Shown here: positions 26,005-33,869 of the stretch, piece after piece | How positions within the stretch are numbered: the first letter of the stretch is position 1 | How the letters are laid out: each line of letters opens with the position of its first letter | Assembly: GCF_025566985.1 (NCBI RefSeq) | Contig: NZ_JAOQJD010000003.1 | Coordinates: forward strand, 1 to 64,000 | Reading direction: 5' to 3' | Source: Aedoeadaptatus acetigenes | GTDB lineage: Bacteria > Bacillota > Clostridia > Tissierellales > Peptoniphilaceae | Length of the DNA: 64,000 nucleotides | Notes under the pieces: model-generated | Seen by the model: only the letters and a program-made list of their open reading frames with translations | Database searches by the model: none | Told to the model about the DNA's origin: nothing | Position numbers and translations under genes: made by a program

Positions 26005-26683
26005 TGCCGACGATCATTTCGGAAAGACGCAGGGGTTCGATGTATTCGTCCCCTTTATAGACGCGCATATTGCCGCCGGAGACTTCGTCGATTAAAACGA
26101 CTTCGTCGCTGCCTTCCAAGCGGCCGAATTCCAATTTAATGTCGTACATTTCAAGGCCCCGCGCCTTTAAGTCGTCGTAGATCACTTGAGAAATGGAGCG
26201 AGTGAGTTCCTTGATGCGGTCGTATTCCCCTTCTTTTAAAATGCCCAAAAGAACCAGGGCGTCTTCGTTGATCAGAGGATCTTGGCGTTCGTCGTCTTTT
26301 AAGGTAAATTCCACGTAACGATTTAAATCGTCGCCGTCCTTGGCGTATTTGCCGTAGCGGCGGATGAAGCTGCCCGTGGCTTTAAAGCGGCAGATCACTT
26401 CCAGGCCCTTACCGAATACTTTGGCGGGCTTGATTTCCATGAGACGATTGTCAACGTCGGCGGAAATGTAGTGCGTAGGGATTTTATCTGCTTCGAATTT
26501 TTCAAAAAAGTATTTGCTCATGGCGATGCATGCGCGGCCGGAACCTTCGATGGAAAGGCCTACTTGGTTTTCACCGGGATCGAAGACGCCGTCTTTGCCC
26601 GTGACGTCATCTTTAAAGTAGAAATAGGTCTTGCCGTCTTCTTGTCGAATGTCCTTCGTCTTTCCTTCGTAAATGGTTTTCAA
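26000..26683 (-). CDS. purC: Phosphoribosylaminoimidazole-succinocarboxamide synthase
   Basis: The 227-residue SAICAR synthetase joins aspartate to CAIR in purine synthesis using ATP. The N-terminal YEGKTKDI, the FKATGSFIRRYGKY block, and the late KLEFGR and LIDEVSGGNMRVY motifs are visible; the usual DEISPDS-type segment appears as DEVSGGN. The rest of the pur operon is not in the window. The stop codon lies inside the ISL3 target duplication, so the protein end is intact but the gene has lost direct contact with its terminator. Confidence 0.9.
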   Translation of the reverse strand: MKTIYEGKTKDIRQEDGKTYFYFKDDVTGKDGVFDPGENQVGLSIEGSGRACIAMSKYFFEKFEADKIPTHYISADVDNRLMEIKPAKVFGKGLEVICRFKATGSFIRRYGKYAKDGDDLNRYVEFTLKDDERQDPLINEDALVLLGILKEGEYDRIKELTRSISQVIYDDLKARGLEMYDIKLEFGRLEGSDEVVLIDEVSGGNMRVYKGDEYIEPLRLSEMIVGK

Positions 26684-26796
26684 AATACCCTCCTGTCATA
26701 CAAGCAAATCGTACAACTTATTTTACAACAAATGGCCGCGGGAAAACAGGGCTCGGGCAAAATTTTCCTCTATTTTCACAGTAATTTTTCAATGGA

Positions 26797-26822
26797 TGAA
26801 AAAAGCGCCCCGCGGCGCTTTT
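26797..26822 (-). terminator. Terminator after the L,D-transpeptidase gene
   Basis: Stem AAAAGCGCC with GGCGCTTTT around GCGG (26801-26822), followed by TTTTC. Confidence 0.88.
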
Positions 26823-26823
26823 A

Positions 26824-28206
26824 TCAGATGGCGTGTTTATTGGAATTATAGATGACTACGGGCATGCCCATAAAGGCATTTTCGTAGAAGGTCGGCGCTT
26901 TCGACGGAGGCGTGTTGACGCAGCCGTGGCTGCCGCCGCCTAAATAAATTCTGCCGCCGTAACTTCCCCGCCAGTTGGAGTCGTGAATGCCGCATCCCGT
27001 CCAGTTAAAGGGCATCCAATATTTCACATAGCTCTTCCAGGTTTCCCCGGTCAGGTAGCGGTTGCGCTCTTTGGCCCAGATTTCCTGGGTGCCGGTGGGC
27101 GTTCCGTTTCCGGCGTAGGGATTGCCGGTAACGACGGGGGCGTCGATGACGAGATTGCCTTCTTTGTAAAGCCACATGTGTTGGCGGGCGATGTCGATTT
27201 CGATGTAGCTGTTGCCCAAGTCGTTGACGTTTCGGCTCACGGCTTTTCGCTTGTACACCGGCTCCATGCTTTGAACTTTTTTATCCTTCATAGCGAGCAT
27301 AAGCTGCTCGCGGGTCTTGGGCTGGTCGATTTGCCAACCGTAAATGCCCCCTTTGACGCGCATCATGGCGCCGCCGGTGGCTTGAAAATCCCGCGTGCCT
27401 CTGAAGGTGTCGTACTTTTCGCCCAGACCGGCCACGTATTCCTTCACTTTTTCTTCGTCCGGCTCCAGGCTGCCGTCGTCGGCAGATTTGTAAAGATTAA
27501 TTAAATTTTCCCCGGCCAACACTTCTTCCCGATCGGAAAAGGTGTAGGTGAGCTTGTATTCCTCGATGGCGTTTAAGCTGGCCACGTGTTTTTTCATGTG
27601 GTCCAAATCTTCCGCCGGCACGGGCTTCAAATAGAGATCCGCTTTCTTCGCGTCCAGTTTTTTATCCTGTTTATGCAGAGATTTTAACACGGCTTCTTTG
27701 AGCTTCGGTCCGTCAAGGCGCGTGCCTTCCCTGGCTTCGGTAATGACATAGCCCTTGCCCTCTTCGTAGGCGATCATTTCCGGCGTCGGGTCCGTAATGT
27801 CTTTATCCGCCACCATGTGCATGCTTGCCAATGCCTTTTCAAGCTTTTCGTCGTCGTAGGTGATGGCGGTATTTACCTTGTAATCTTTCTTTGCAAAGGC
27901 ATAAACCGGCCAGGCCCAGGGACTGTATTCCTTCATTTGAAAATCAGGCATGGTTTCTTTGTAGTCGATGCTCGACGCCTTTATCGTGTCGGTTTTTTCG
28001 TCTTTTCCCACGACGGTCAAGGCGTAATCCTTCCAGGACGCTTCGAAATTTCCCCTTAAATCGGCTCGCGGCTGAAGGGAAATATCCGCGCCGTTTACCG
28101 AGGTGTTCGGCATATAGACTTGCGTAAAGGCCAAAGCCCCGATCACATAGATAAGGGCCAACACGCCGAGGACGATGGCCGCTATTTTTCCGGTTCTGTT
28201 GCTCAA
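26824..28206 (-). CDS. L,D-transpeptidase (YkuD) with PG_binding_4-type domain
   Basis: The 460-residue protein has an N-terminal membrane anchor (about 8-30), a long extracellular part with a PG_binding_4-like repeat region (about 35-330), and a C-terminal YkuD domain from about residue 338 (YIEIDIARQHMWLYKEG). The catalytic pocket is seen in CGIHDSNWR and the GGGSHGCVNTP motif, whose cysteine forms the acyl-enzyme. Such enzymes make 3-3 cross-links in peptidoglycan. Single gene with its own promoter, divergent from the IclR-type regulator. Confidence 0.94.
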   Translation of the reverse strand: MSNRTGKIAAIVLGVLALIYVIGALAFTQVYMPNTSVNGADISLQPRADLRGNFEASWKDYALTVVGKDEKTDTIKASSIDYKETMPDFQMKEYSPWAWPVYAFAKKDYKVNTAITYDDEKLEKALASMHMVADKDITDPTPEMIAYEEGKGYVITEAREGTRLDGPKLKEAVLKSLHKQDKKLDAKKADLYLKPVPAEDLDHMKKHVASLNAIEEYKLTYTFSDREEVLAGENLINLYKSADDGSLEPDEEKVKEYVAGLGEKYDTFRGTRDFQATGGAMMRVKGGIYGWQIDQPKTREQLMLAMKDKKVQSMEPVYKRKAVSRNVNDLGNSYIEIDIARQHMWLYKEGNLVIDAPVVTGNPYAGNGTPTGTQEIWAKERNRYLTGETWKSYVKYWMPFNWTGCGIHDSNWRGSYGGRIYLGGGSHGCVNTPPSKAPTFYENAFMGMPVVIYNSNKHAI

Positions 28207-28239
28207 GATCCTTCTCCTTTTCTATTTAGTCGCTCTAAT

Positions 28240-28267
28240 AGTGTATCATAAAATTTTCACTGTTCAA
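28240..28267 (-). promoter_or_regulatory. Promoter of the L,D-transpeptidase gene
   Basis: Minus strand: TTGAAC (28267-28262), 16-base spacer, TACACT (28245-28240). Confidence 0.5.
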
Positions 28268-28346
28268 GATGATTTTTCCCTTTCTCTTCGCGTTCATGTG
28301 GTGTAATCTTATTATAGGAAACGATATAGACAATGAGGAGAATGTT

Positions 28347-29111
28347 ATGGACAAGACGCCCCGAACCATTCAGTCCCTTGCACGGGCATTTGCTATTTTG
28401 GATTGCTTCGATGCCGTGCATCCGAAACTGAGTTTGTCGGAAATATCTAAACTAGTGAAATTAAATGTGAACACCACCCGCGGTTTGGTCAATACCCTGG
28501 TTCACTTTCAATACTTAAGCCGCGACGAAGCGGAAAATGACTACCACTTGGGCTTGGCTTTTATTCCCAAGGCCAATCTCGTGGAAGACCAATACTTATT
28601 TCACGTAAAAAATAAAATTCAGCCCATGCTTCGCGTTTGGGCCAATGCCTTTGAACTGAGCGCTCGTTTAAATATGGTGGAAGACGGCCAGCTTTTAACC
28701 GTATTTACGGAAGTGCCGGACAACACCCGCTACTTGATTATGACCCGCTCACGCACGCCCTTTCCCCTCCACGCCACGGCCTCGGGCAAGGCCTATTTGG
28801 CCAGTTTGCCGGAGACGGTGGTGGACAAATACATTAAAGACACGCGCCTGGTAGCCTACACGGACAAGACCATTACGAAAGATTCCGTCTTGAAAGAGGA
28901 GATGCAGGCCACGCGAGAAAAAGGCTACGCCCTAGAAATCGGCGAAATCAACGACGGCCTCGGCTCCATCGCCATTCCCATTTTCGACAAGCGAAGGGAA
29001 TGCATCGGCACCATCTCTCTTTCCGGCGCCAACGAAGAAATTCTGGAGAATGAGCGCGAAGCCTTCGCCACGGTGCAGGATTTCCTCGACGAATTAAATC
29101 CCCTGTGGTAG
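28347..29111 (+). CDS. IclR-family transcriptional regulator
   Basis: The 254-residue protein has the IclR winged helix (about 6-65, IQSLARAFAILDCFDA..LSLSEISKLVKLNVNTTRGLVNTL) and the IclR effector domain (about 75-250) with PFPLHATASGKAYLA and GYALEIGEINDGLGSIAIPIFD. The ATG at 28347 follows GAGGAG; the open frame before it covers the promoter region. The nearest likely targets are the cyclase-family hydrolase that converges on it and the purine permease beyond. The effector is not predictable. Confidence 0.92.
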   Translation: MDKTPRTIQSLARAFAILDCFDAVHPKLSLSEISKLVKLNVNTTRGLVNTLVHFQYLSRDEAENDYHLGLAFIPKANLVEDQYLFHVKNKIQPMLRVWANAFELSARLNMVEDGQLLTVFTEVPDNTRYLIMTRSRTPFPLHATASGKAYLASLPETVVDKYIKDTRLVAYTDKTITKDSVLKEEMQATREKGYALEIGEINDGLGSIAIPIFDKRRECIGTISLSGANEEILENEREAFATVQDFLDELNPLW

Positions 29112-29115
29112 AGAA

Positions 29116-29147
29116 AAAGCTATTGCCTGTGATCGGGCAATAGCTTT
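29116..29147. terminator. Bidirectional terminator between iclR-type and cyclase genes
   Basis: A 12-bp perfect stem AAAGCTATTGCC/GGCAATAGCTTT with T-rich flanks on both sides, between two converging genes. Confidence 0.88.
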
Positions 29148-29151
29148 ATTT

Positions 29152-29886
29152 TTATGCGTCGAAGACGGCGGTGACTTCGGCGGGAAAGGCAACGGCGCCT
29201 TTGATGTGAAGGACATTGATCATAATGATACCCCCCGCAGCGGGCACGCGATCCAAATTGGCCATGACTTCCACCTGGAATTTGTTTTCGTTGAGCCAAA
29301 AGCGTTGGGCCACCAAATCTCCCGCTTCGGCGGCTTCGGGGCCGGCGTCGGTGTTTAATGTTTCGTGGCCGATAGCGGCGATCTTCCGCGTGCGGCTCAA
29401 GTACTCGAGAGCCGCCACGGACCAGCCCGGCGTCACTTCCACACCGTCGTGGGTGTTGGTGAAGTCTTCTTGGGAATAAATCCGCTTGTACCAGCCCGAG
29501 GAGAAGGCCACGAAGGCCCCTTCCGGGATGGCGCCGTATTCTTGTTCGAAGGCCAAAATGTCGTCCACGGTGACGGCGTAGCCGGGATCTTCCTTGACCT
29601 TGTCTTCCAAGTGGAGGACGTAGAGAGGCAGGTAGCGCTCTTTCGGCGAAATATCCGATAAAATCTTTCCCCCGGCCATAAAATGGGCCGGTGCGTCCAC
29701 GTGGGTGCCGTGGGAGGTGCCCAAGGTGTATTCCCGATTGTCCGAGCCCGTTTCCTCCAAGGTCGTGAGGACTCGCTCGCCCAAGGGATTAAAGGCCTGG
29801 TAAATGGCCATGTCTTTCGTCACTTCGTGGGTTAAACTCACCCAGCTCTTTTCTTTTAATGCGTGTAGTAAATCCTGTGTCTTCAT
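29152..29886 (-). CDS. Cyclase-family (KynB-like) metal-dependent hydrolase
   Basis: The 244-residue protein carries the family metal-binding motif HGTHVDAPAHF (about residues 59-69) and a later conserved histidine in IAAIGHETLNTDAGP. Relatives include arylformamidase and other amide or lactam hydrolases. No tryptophan degradation genes are nearby, so the substrate is unknown. It lies downstream of the purine permease on the same strand but behind a terminator. Start ATG at 29886 with a GGGGAG site. Confidence 0.85.
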   Translation of the reverse strand: MKTQDLLHALKEKSWVSLTHEVTKDMAIYQAFNPLGERVLTTLEETGSDNREYTLGTSHGTHVDAPAHFMAGGKILSDISPKERYLPLYVLHLEDKVKEDPGYAVTVDDILAFEQEYGAIPEGAFVAFSSGWYKRIYSQEDFTNTHDGVEVTPGWSVAALEYLSRTRKIAAIGHETLNTDAGPEAAEAGDLVAQRFWLNENKFQVEVMANLDRVPAAGGIIMINVLHIKGAVAFPAEVTAVFDA

Positions 29887-29964
29887 AAACTCCCCTTTCG
29901 TCGTTTCTTTTCTGTCGTAATTTCATTATACCCTACGCCCTTATTTTCTGCATTTTTTCCGCGG

Positions 29965-29992
29965 CACAAAAAAAGAGGCCGAAGCCTCTTTT
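29965..29992 (-). terminator. Terminator after the purine permease gene
   Basis: Stem AAAAGAGGC with GCCTCTTTT around TTCG, then a T run, directly after the stop codon. Confidence 0.88.
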
Positions 29993-29995
29993 CTC

Positions 29996-31420
29996 CTACA
30001 TGGCCAGGTAGGCCATAAGGGCGTAATTGATTAAGAATAAAATCGACGAGCCCACGATAATCGGGTGCAGCTCTTTGGCTTTTCCCTTCAAAATCATGAC
30101 GACGCAGTAGAAAATAAAGCCTGCGGCGATGCCGTTGCTGATGGAGTAGCTGAAGCCCATGAAAATCGAAGCGAAGAAGGCCGGTACGGCGCATTCCAAA
30201 TCTGTCCACTCAATTTCCGCAAAGCTTGCGCACATCATAATCCCGACGATGATCAGTACGGGAGCCGTGGCCTGTGCCGGAACCATGCCCGCCACCGGCG
30301 CGATGACGATGGCCAACAAGAACATGGCCGCCGTAACGACGGAGGTAAGCCCGGTGCGACCGCCGGCGCCGATGCCCGCGGCACTTTCTACAAAGGTGGT
30401 GGTGTTACTGGTGCCGATAAAGGCGCCGATGACCGTGCCGATGGAGTCGGCGAAAAGGGCCTTGTCCAGTTTCGATTTAAAGCCGGAGCTGGATTGCATA
30501 TTGCGAATGTCTTCTTCGCTGAAAATTCCGGAGCGACGGCCGGTTCCGATAAAGGTGCCCAAGGTGTCGAAGGTATCGCTCAGTGAAAAGGCGAAGATGG
30601 TCATAAGCACCAGAGGAATCCGCGCCGGATCGGAAAAGAGGCCGAGGAGCCCTTCTTTGCCCAGGGCCACGCCGAAGACCGTGGAAAGGTCTTGGAAGGA
30701 GCTGGCCACGGAGGGGCTTTCCGAAAGTTTCGACAGATCCACGACGCCCATGGGGATGCCGATAAGGGTCGTGGCTAAAATACTGAGTAAGATGGCACCT
30801 TTCACATTCTTAATCACCAAGACCACGGTGATCAAAAGGCCGATTAAGGCGAGGAGCACGCCGGCATTGTTGAAATTCACCAAGGCGGGCACGGCGGCGG
30901 AGGAGCCGATAATGGTGCCGCCGTCCAGAGCCTGATAGGTGCCGGGATCCAGAGTAAAGTTCAAAAGGCCGCAGTTTTTAATGCCGATGTAGCCGATAAA
31001 TACGCCGATGCCGCCGCTGATGGCGTGTTGCAGGGATTCGGGGATGGACGTAATAATCATCTTCCGAACTTTCGTAACGGTGATCAACACATTGATGACG
31101 CCGCACAAGAAGACCATGCCCAGGGCTTCTTTCCACGTAAAGCCCAAACCGAAGACGACGGTGTAGGTGAAAAAGGCATTGAGTCCCATGCCCGGTGCCA
31201 AGGCGTAGGGCACATTGGCGAAAAGCCCCATGACCAAGGTGGAGACCACCGAGGCGATAATCGTGGCTAAGAAGACGGCGCCCCAGGGAATGCCCGTTTG
31301 GGAAAGAATCGCCGGATTGACGAAAATAATGTAGCTCATGGCAAAGAACGTGGTCATGCCGGCTAAAATTTCCGTGGAAAAATCCGTGTTATTTTCCCGT
31401 AATTTAAAGAATGATTCCAT
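29996..31420 (-). CDS. NCS2-family purine permease (AzgA/PbuG type)
   Basis: The 474-residue, multi-helix protein matches the COG2252 branch of NCS2 transporters, which take up adenine, guanine or hypoxanthine with protons. Typical blocks are the start FFKLRENNTDFSTEILAGMTTFFAMSYIIFVNP, the FANVPYALAPGMGLNAFFTYTVV helix, SGGIGVFIGYIGIKNCGL, and TSNTTTFVESAAGIGAGGRTGL. No purine riboswitch is seen in the short upstream gap. Start behind AAGGAGG. Confidence 0.93.
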   Translation of the reverse strand: MESFFKLRENNTDFSTEILAGMTTFFAMSYIIFVNPAILSQTGIPWGAVFLATIIASVVSTLVMGLFANVPYALAPGMGLNAFFTYTVVFGLGFTWKEALGMVFLCGVINVLITVTKVRKMIITSIPESLQHAISGGIGVFIGYIGIKNCGLLNFTLDPGTYQALDGGTIIGSSAAVPALVNFNNAGVLLALIGLLITVVLVIKNVKGAILLSILATTLIGIPMGVVDLSKLSESPSVASSFQDLSTVFGVALGKEGLLGLFSDPARIPLVLMTIFAFSLSDTFDTLGTFIGTGRRSGIFSEEDIRNMQSSSGFKSKLDKALFADSIGTVIGAFIGTSNTTTFVESAAGIGAGGRTGLTSVVTAAMFLLAIVIAPVAGMVPAQATAPVLIIVGIMMCASFAEIEWTDLECAVPAFFASIFMGFSYSISNGIAAGFIFYCVVMILKGKAKELHPIIVGSSILFLINYALMAYLAM

Positions 31421-31464
31421 AAACTTCCTCCTTAAAAATAGTTCGGAAACAGTATATCACGAAA

Positions 31465-31797
31465 TTATCCGACGAACACTTGCTGAATTAAAAACATGTA
31501 AACCGCCGTGCCCAGGACAATGGAGAGAATGGATTTGCGCTTCCACAGATAACTTCCCGCCGTCACGAGACTCGCCACGGTCAGGGGAACGAAGCCTGCG
31601 AGGGAATCGAAGCGCATGGACCTGAGGCAGTAAATAATTAAAAGCCCCATCATGGAGTAGGGCAAAAGCACGCCCAGATCCTTTACGATTTTCGGAATGG
31701 TATCTCGTTTGGAAAAGAAAAACAAGGGGAACATGCGAATGAAAAAGGTAATGGCCACGGCGATGGCGATGGCGATATAGACTTCTTTAGTTGACAT
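31465..31797 (-). CDS. azlD: AzlD-family branched-chain amino acid exporter subunit
   Basis: The 110-residue protein has about four membrane helices and the AzlD signature (IAVAITFFIRMFPLFFF..LGVLLPYSMMGLLIIYCLR). With AzlC it forms an exporter for branched-chain amino acids or analogues. It overlaps azlC by 11 bp, so the two are translated together. No hairpin follows before the permease gene. Confidence 0.9.
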   Translation of the reverse strand: MSTKEVYIAIAIAVAITFFIRMFPLFFFSKRDTIPKIVKDLGVLLPYSMMGLLIIYCLRSMRFDSLAGFVPLTVASLVTAGSYLWKRKSILSIVLGTAVYMFLIQQVFVG

Positions 31798-32464
31798 GTT
31801 TCCTCCTATAATACAGATTTCCGATTAAAATGCAGGCCATGGCGGGCAAGAGAAAGGCGTCGCGACCGAAAAGAAGGACGGCGAGAAGGGACGCGGCCAG
31901 GCCCAAAAGTGCCGGGAAGTGATGATCCGTTCCCTTCCACTGCTCGATAAAGGCGGTGATGAAAATGGCGGTCATCATAAAGTCGATGCCTTCCACACTG
32001 AAGGGAAGCACGCTCCCGAGCAGGGCGCCGAGTAGGGTGCCCGTCATCCAATACAGGCAATTTAAAAGCCCGATGCGAAACATATCCTCGGCTGAGGCCA
32101 TGCCCCCGTCTTCCCCCGCCGTGATGTAGAGGGAGAAGGTTTCGTCGCTGCAGAAATGGGTGGTGAGTATTTTCTTCCACATGGGCTGCCCGCTCAGGGG
32201 ATTTAAGAGAGAAATCGTGTAGAATAAATACCTTAAATTAATGGAAAAGGCCAAAATCACCAGCTCAAGCACGGCGAGGTGCTGCGCAAACAAACTGACC
32301 ATGGCAAATTGCATGGCGCCGGCGTAAATGCCGAAACTCATCAAGAGGCTCACCAAAGTGGAGCGGCCCACGGAGCGAATCAATACGCCGAAGCCCATGC
32401 CCAGTAATAAATAACTGATCAATAGGGGAATGGTCTTGGGAAAAACCCGTTTAAATTCTTTCAT
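31787..32464 (-). CDS. azlC: AzlC-family branched-chain amino acid exporter subunit
   Basis: The 225-residue membrane protein matches AzlC: PKTIPLLISYLLLGMGFGVLIRS, FGIYAGAMQFAMVSL and the FSINLRYLFYTISLL block, then four or five more helices. It is the larger part of the AzlCD exporter. The ATG at 32464 is followed by azlD with an 11-bp overlap. A TATAAT lies about 40 bp upstream but its -35 is poor. The 235 bp between it and the rplL terminator shows no other feature. Confidence 0.92.
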   Translation of the reverse strand: MKEFKRVFPKTIPLLISYLLLGMGFGVLIRSVGRSTLVSLLMSFGIYAGAMQFAMVSLFAQHLAVLELVILAFSINLRYLFYTISLLNPLSGQPMWKKILTTHFCSDETFSLYITAGEDGGMASAEDMFRIGLLNCLYWMTGTLLGALLGSVLPFSVEGIDFMMTAIFITAFIEQWKGTDHHFPALLGLAASLLAVLLFGRDAFLLPAMACILIGNLYYRRKHVN

Positions 32465-32691
32465 ACTATATTTTCACACTGCCCTTCTTCTGTTTTCCTA
32501 CCTATTGATTATACACGCTCCCATGAAAAAAGTGTAAAAAATCCCTAAATTTCAACGCTTTAGCGAGGTGTCACAGTCGCGCTGATCCCGGTTAAAGGGA
32601 AAATTCTCTGCAAATAAATCCTGTTTTCCCGGAAAATGAATTTGGTTTTCACAGGGCTTTCCGAGGATTGACAGAACACAGAAAAAATGCA

Positions 32692-32725
32692 ATAAAAAAA
32701 ATCCCCACTCCGAAGAGTGAGGACT
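32692..32725 (-). terminator. Terminator after rplL
   Basis: Stem AGTCCTCACTC with GAGTGGGGAT around TTCG, then eight T residues on the minus strand. Confidence 0.9.
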
Positions 32726-32740
32726 TTTCGTAAGACGATC

Positions 32741-33130
32741 TTACTTAACTTCGACAGTTGCGCCGACTTCTTCCAATTTAGCTTTGATTTCGTCAGCTTC
32801 TTCTTTGTTAGCGCCTTCTTTAACGGGCTTCGGAGCGCCGTCAACGAGAGCTTTTGCGTCTTTTAAGCCGAGGCCGGTGATGTCTTTAACGACTTTGACG
32901 ACCTTAACTTTTTCTTGGCCTGCGGATTCGAGGATAACGTCGAATTCGGATTTTTCTTCAGCGGCTGCGCCTGCTGCTGCGGCTGCCGGTGCGCCTGCTG
33001 CTGCTACTGCGACGGGAGCTTGTGCGCTAACGCCGAATTCTTCTTCTAAAGCGCTAACTAAGTCAGCGAGTTCAATAACGGTTAATTCTTTGATCTCTTC
33101 AATAAGAGCGGTTACTTTTTCAGATGCCAT
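32741..33130 (-). CDS. rplL: 50S ribosomal protein L7/L12
   Basis: The 129-residue protein has the L7/L12 layout: N-terminal dimer domain (VTALIEEIKELTVIELADLVSALEEEFGV), an alanine-rich hinge (about 38-60), and the C-terminal factor-binding domain (EKVKVVKVVKDITGLGLKDAKALVDGAPKPVKEG). It forms the stalk that recruits EF-Tu and EF-G. It follows rplJ by 32 bp and ends at a strong terminator; rpoB does not follow as it does in most bacteria. Confidence 0.99.
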   Translation of the reverse strand: MASEKVTALIEEIKELTVIELADLVSALEEEFGVSAQAPVAVAAAGAPAAAAAGAAAEEKSEFDVILESAGQEKVKVVKVVKDITGLGLKDAKALVDGAPKPVKEGANKEEADEIKAKLEEVGATVEVK

Positions 33131-33162
33131 AGTATATATACCTCCGTAAATGATTTGTGCCC

Positions 33163-33699
33163 TTAGGCGGTTTCTTCTTCCTTCTTTTCGCGGATTTGGT
33201 TAAGCGCAACGGCGAGACCGCGGATGTTTCCGGACAGGACAGTTGCCAGTCCTTGAATCGGTGCGTTTAAGCTGCCGAGCAATTGTGCAACAAGCACTTC
33301 GCGGCTCGGTAATTTTGCCAATGCCTTGACTTCGTCGATGGAAACGACGCGGCCGTCTAAGATACCGCCTTTAATTTCTAAGCGGTCGTTCTCTTCGGCG
33401 AAATCGTTTAAGATCTTTGCCGGTTGAACGGCATCTTCAATACCGAAAGCGGCGACGGTGGGGCCGACGAGCAATTCGTTGGCGTCTTCGTTGCCGGTAG
33501 CGTCGAAGGCACGTTTCAACATGGTGTTTTTGTACACCTTGTAGTCAACGCCGTGTTCGCGCAGTTCCTTTCTCAATTTGGTTACTTCTTCCACCGTTAA
33601 ACCGTGGTTGTTAACCAAAACAATGGATTGAGACTTTTCGATCTTTTCCTTGATCTCATCGACTAAGGCAATTTTCGATTGGAGTAGCTCTTCTTTCAC
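33163..33699 (-). CDS. rplJ: 50S ribosomal protein L10
   Basis: The 178-residue protein matches L10 (SKIALVDEIKEKIEKSQSIVLVNNHGLTVEEVTKLRKELRE at the start, and a C-terminal helix that binds L12 dimers). The GTG at 33699 is chosen for its GAGGAGGTGA site; the open frame before it is leader RNA. The gene is under an L10-type leader and forms a two-gene unit with rplL. Confidence 0.97.
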   Translation of the reverse strand: MKEELLQSKIALVDEIKEKIEKSQSIVLVNNHGLTVEEVTKLRKELREHGVDYKVYKNTMLKRAFDATGNEDANELLVGPTVAAFGIEDAVQPAKILNDFAEENDRLEIKGGILDGRVVSIDEVKALAKLPSREVLVAQLLGSLNAPIQGLATVLSGNIRGLAVALNQIREKKEEETA

Positions 33700-33711
33700 A
33701 GATTCACCTCC

Positions 33712-33822
33712 TCGTTTTCTACATAAAAAAATCACATTGCAGACACAATGCGAGTACTAAAATCAAATTCAGTCACCTCGGCAGGAAATTAAGGCGAACC
33801 ACCTGCTGTCTGCGGTTTCAAC
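33712..33822 (-). ncRNA. L10 ribosomal-protein leader
   Basis: The minus strand contains the conserved CCTGCCGAGGTG core (33785-33774) of the Firmicute L10 leader, between the promoter and rplJ. L10(L12) binding to this RNA is known to control the operon. A terminator-like hairpin lies at its 3' end. Confidence 0.82.
33723..33752 (-). terminator. Attenuator in the L10 leader
   Basis: Minus strand: TCGCATTG, loop TGTCTG, CAATGTGA with one G-U pair, then seven T residues. It lies 24 bp before rplJ and probably ends transcription when L10 is in excess. Confidence 0.78.
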
Positions 33823-33828
33823 TCATTC

Positions 33829-33857
33829 ATAATACCAAAGAAAAGCCCCTGTGTAAA
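33829..33857 (-). promoter_or_regulatory. Promoter of rplJ-rplL
   Basis: Minus strand: TTTACA (33857-33852), 17-base spacer, TATTAT (33834-33829). The -35 lies inside the terminator loop of the gene upstream. Confidence 0.7.
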
Positions 33858-33863
33858 GGGACT
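33841..33863 (-). terminator. Terminator after the flavoprotein gene
   Basis: Stem AGTCCC with GGGGCT around TTTACACA, then TTTTCTTT; overlaps the rplJ promoter. Confidence 0.6.
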
Positions 33864-33869
33864 TTTTCA

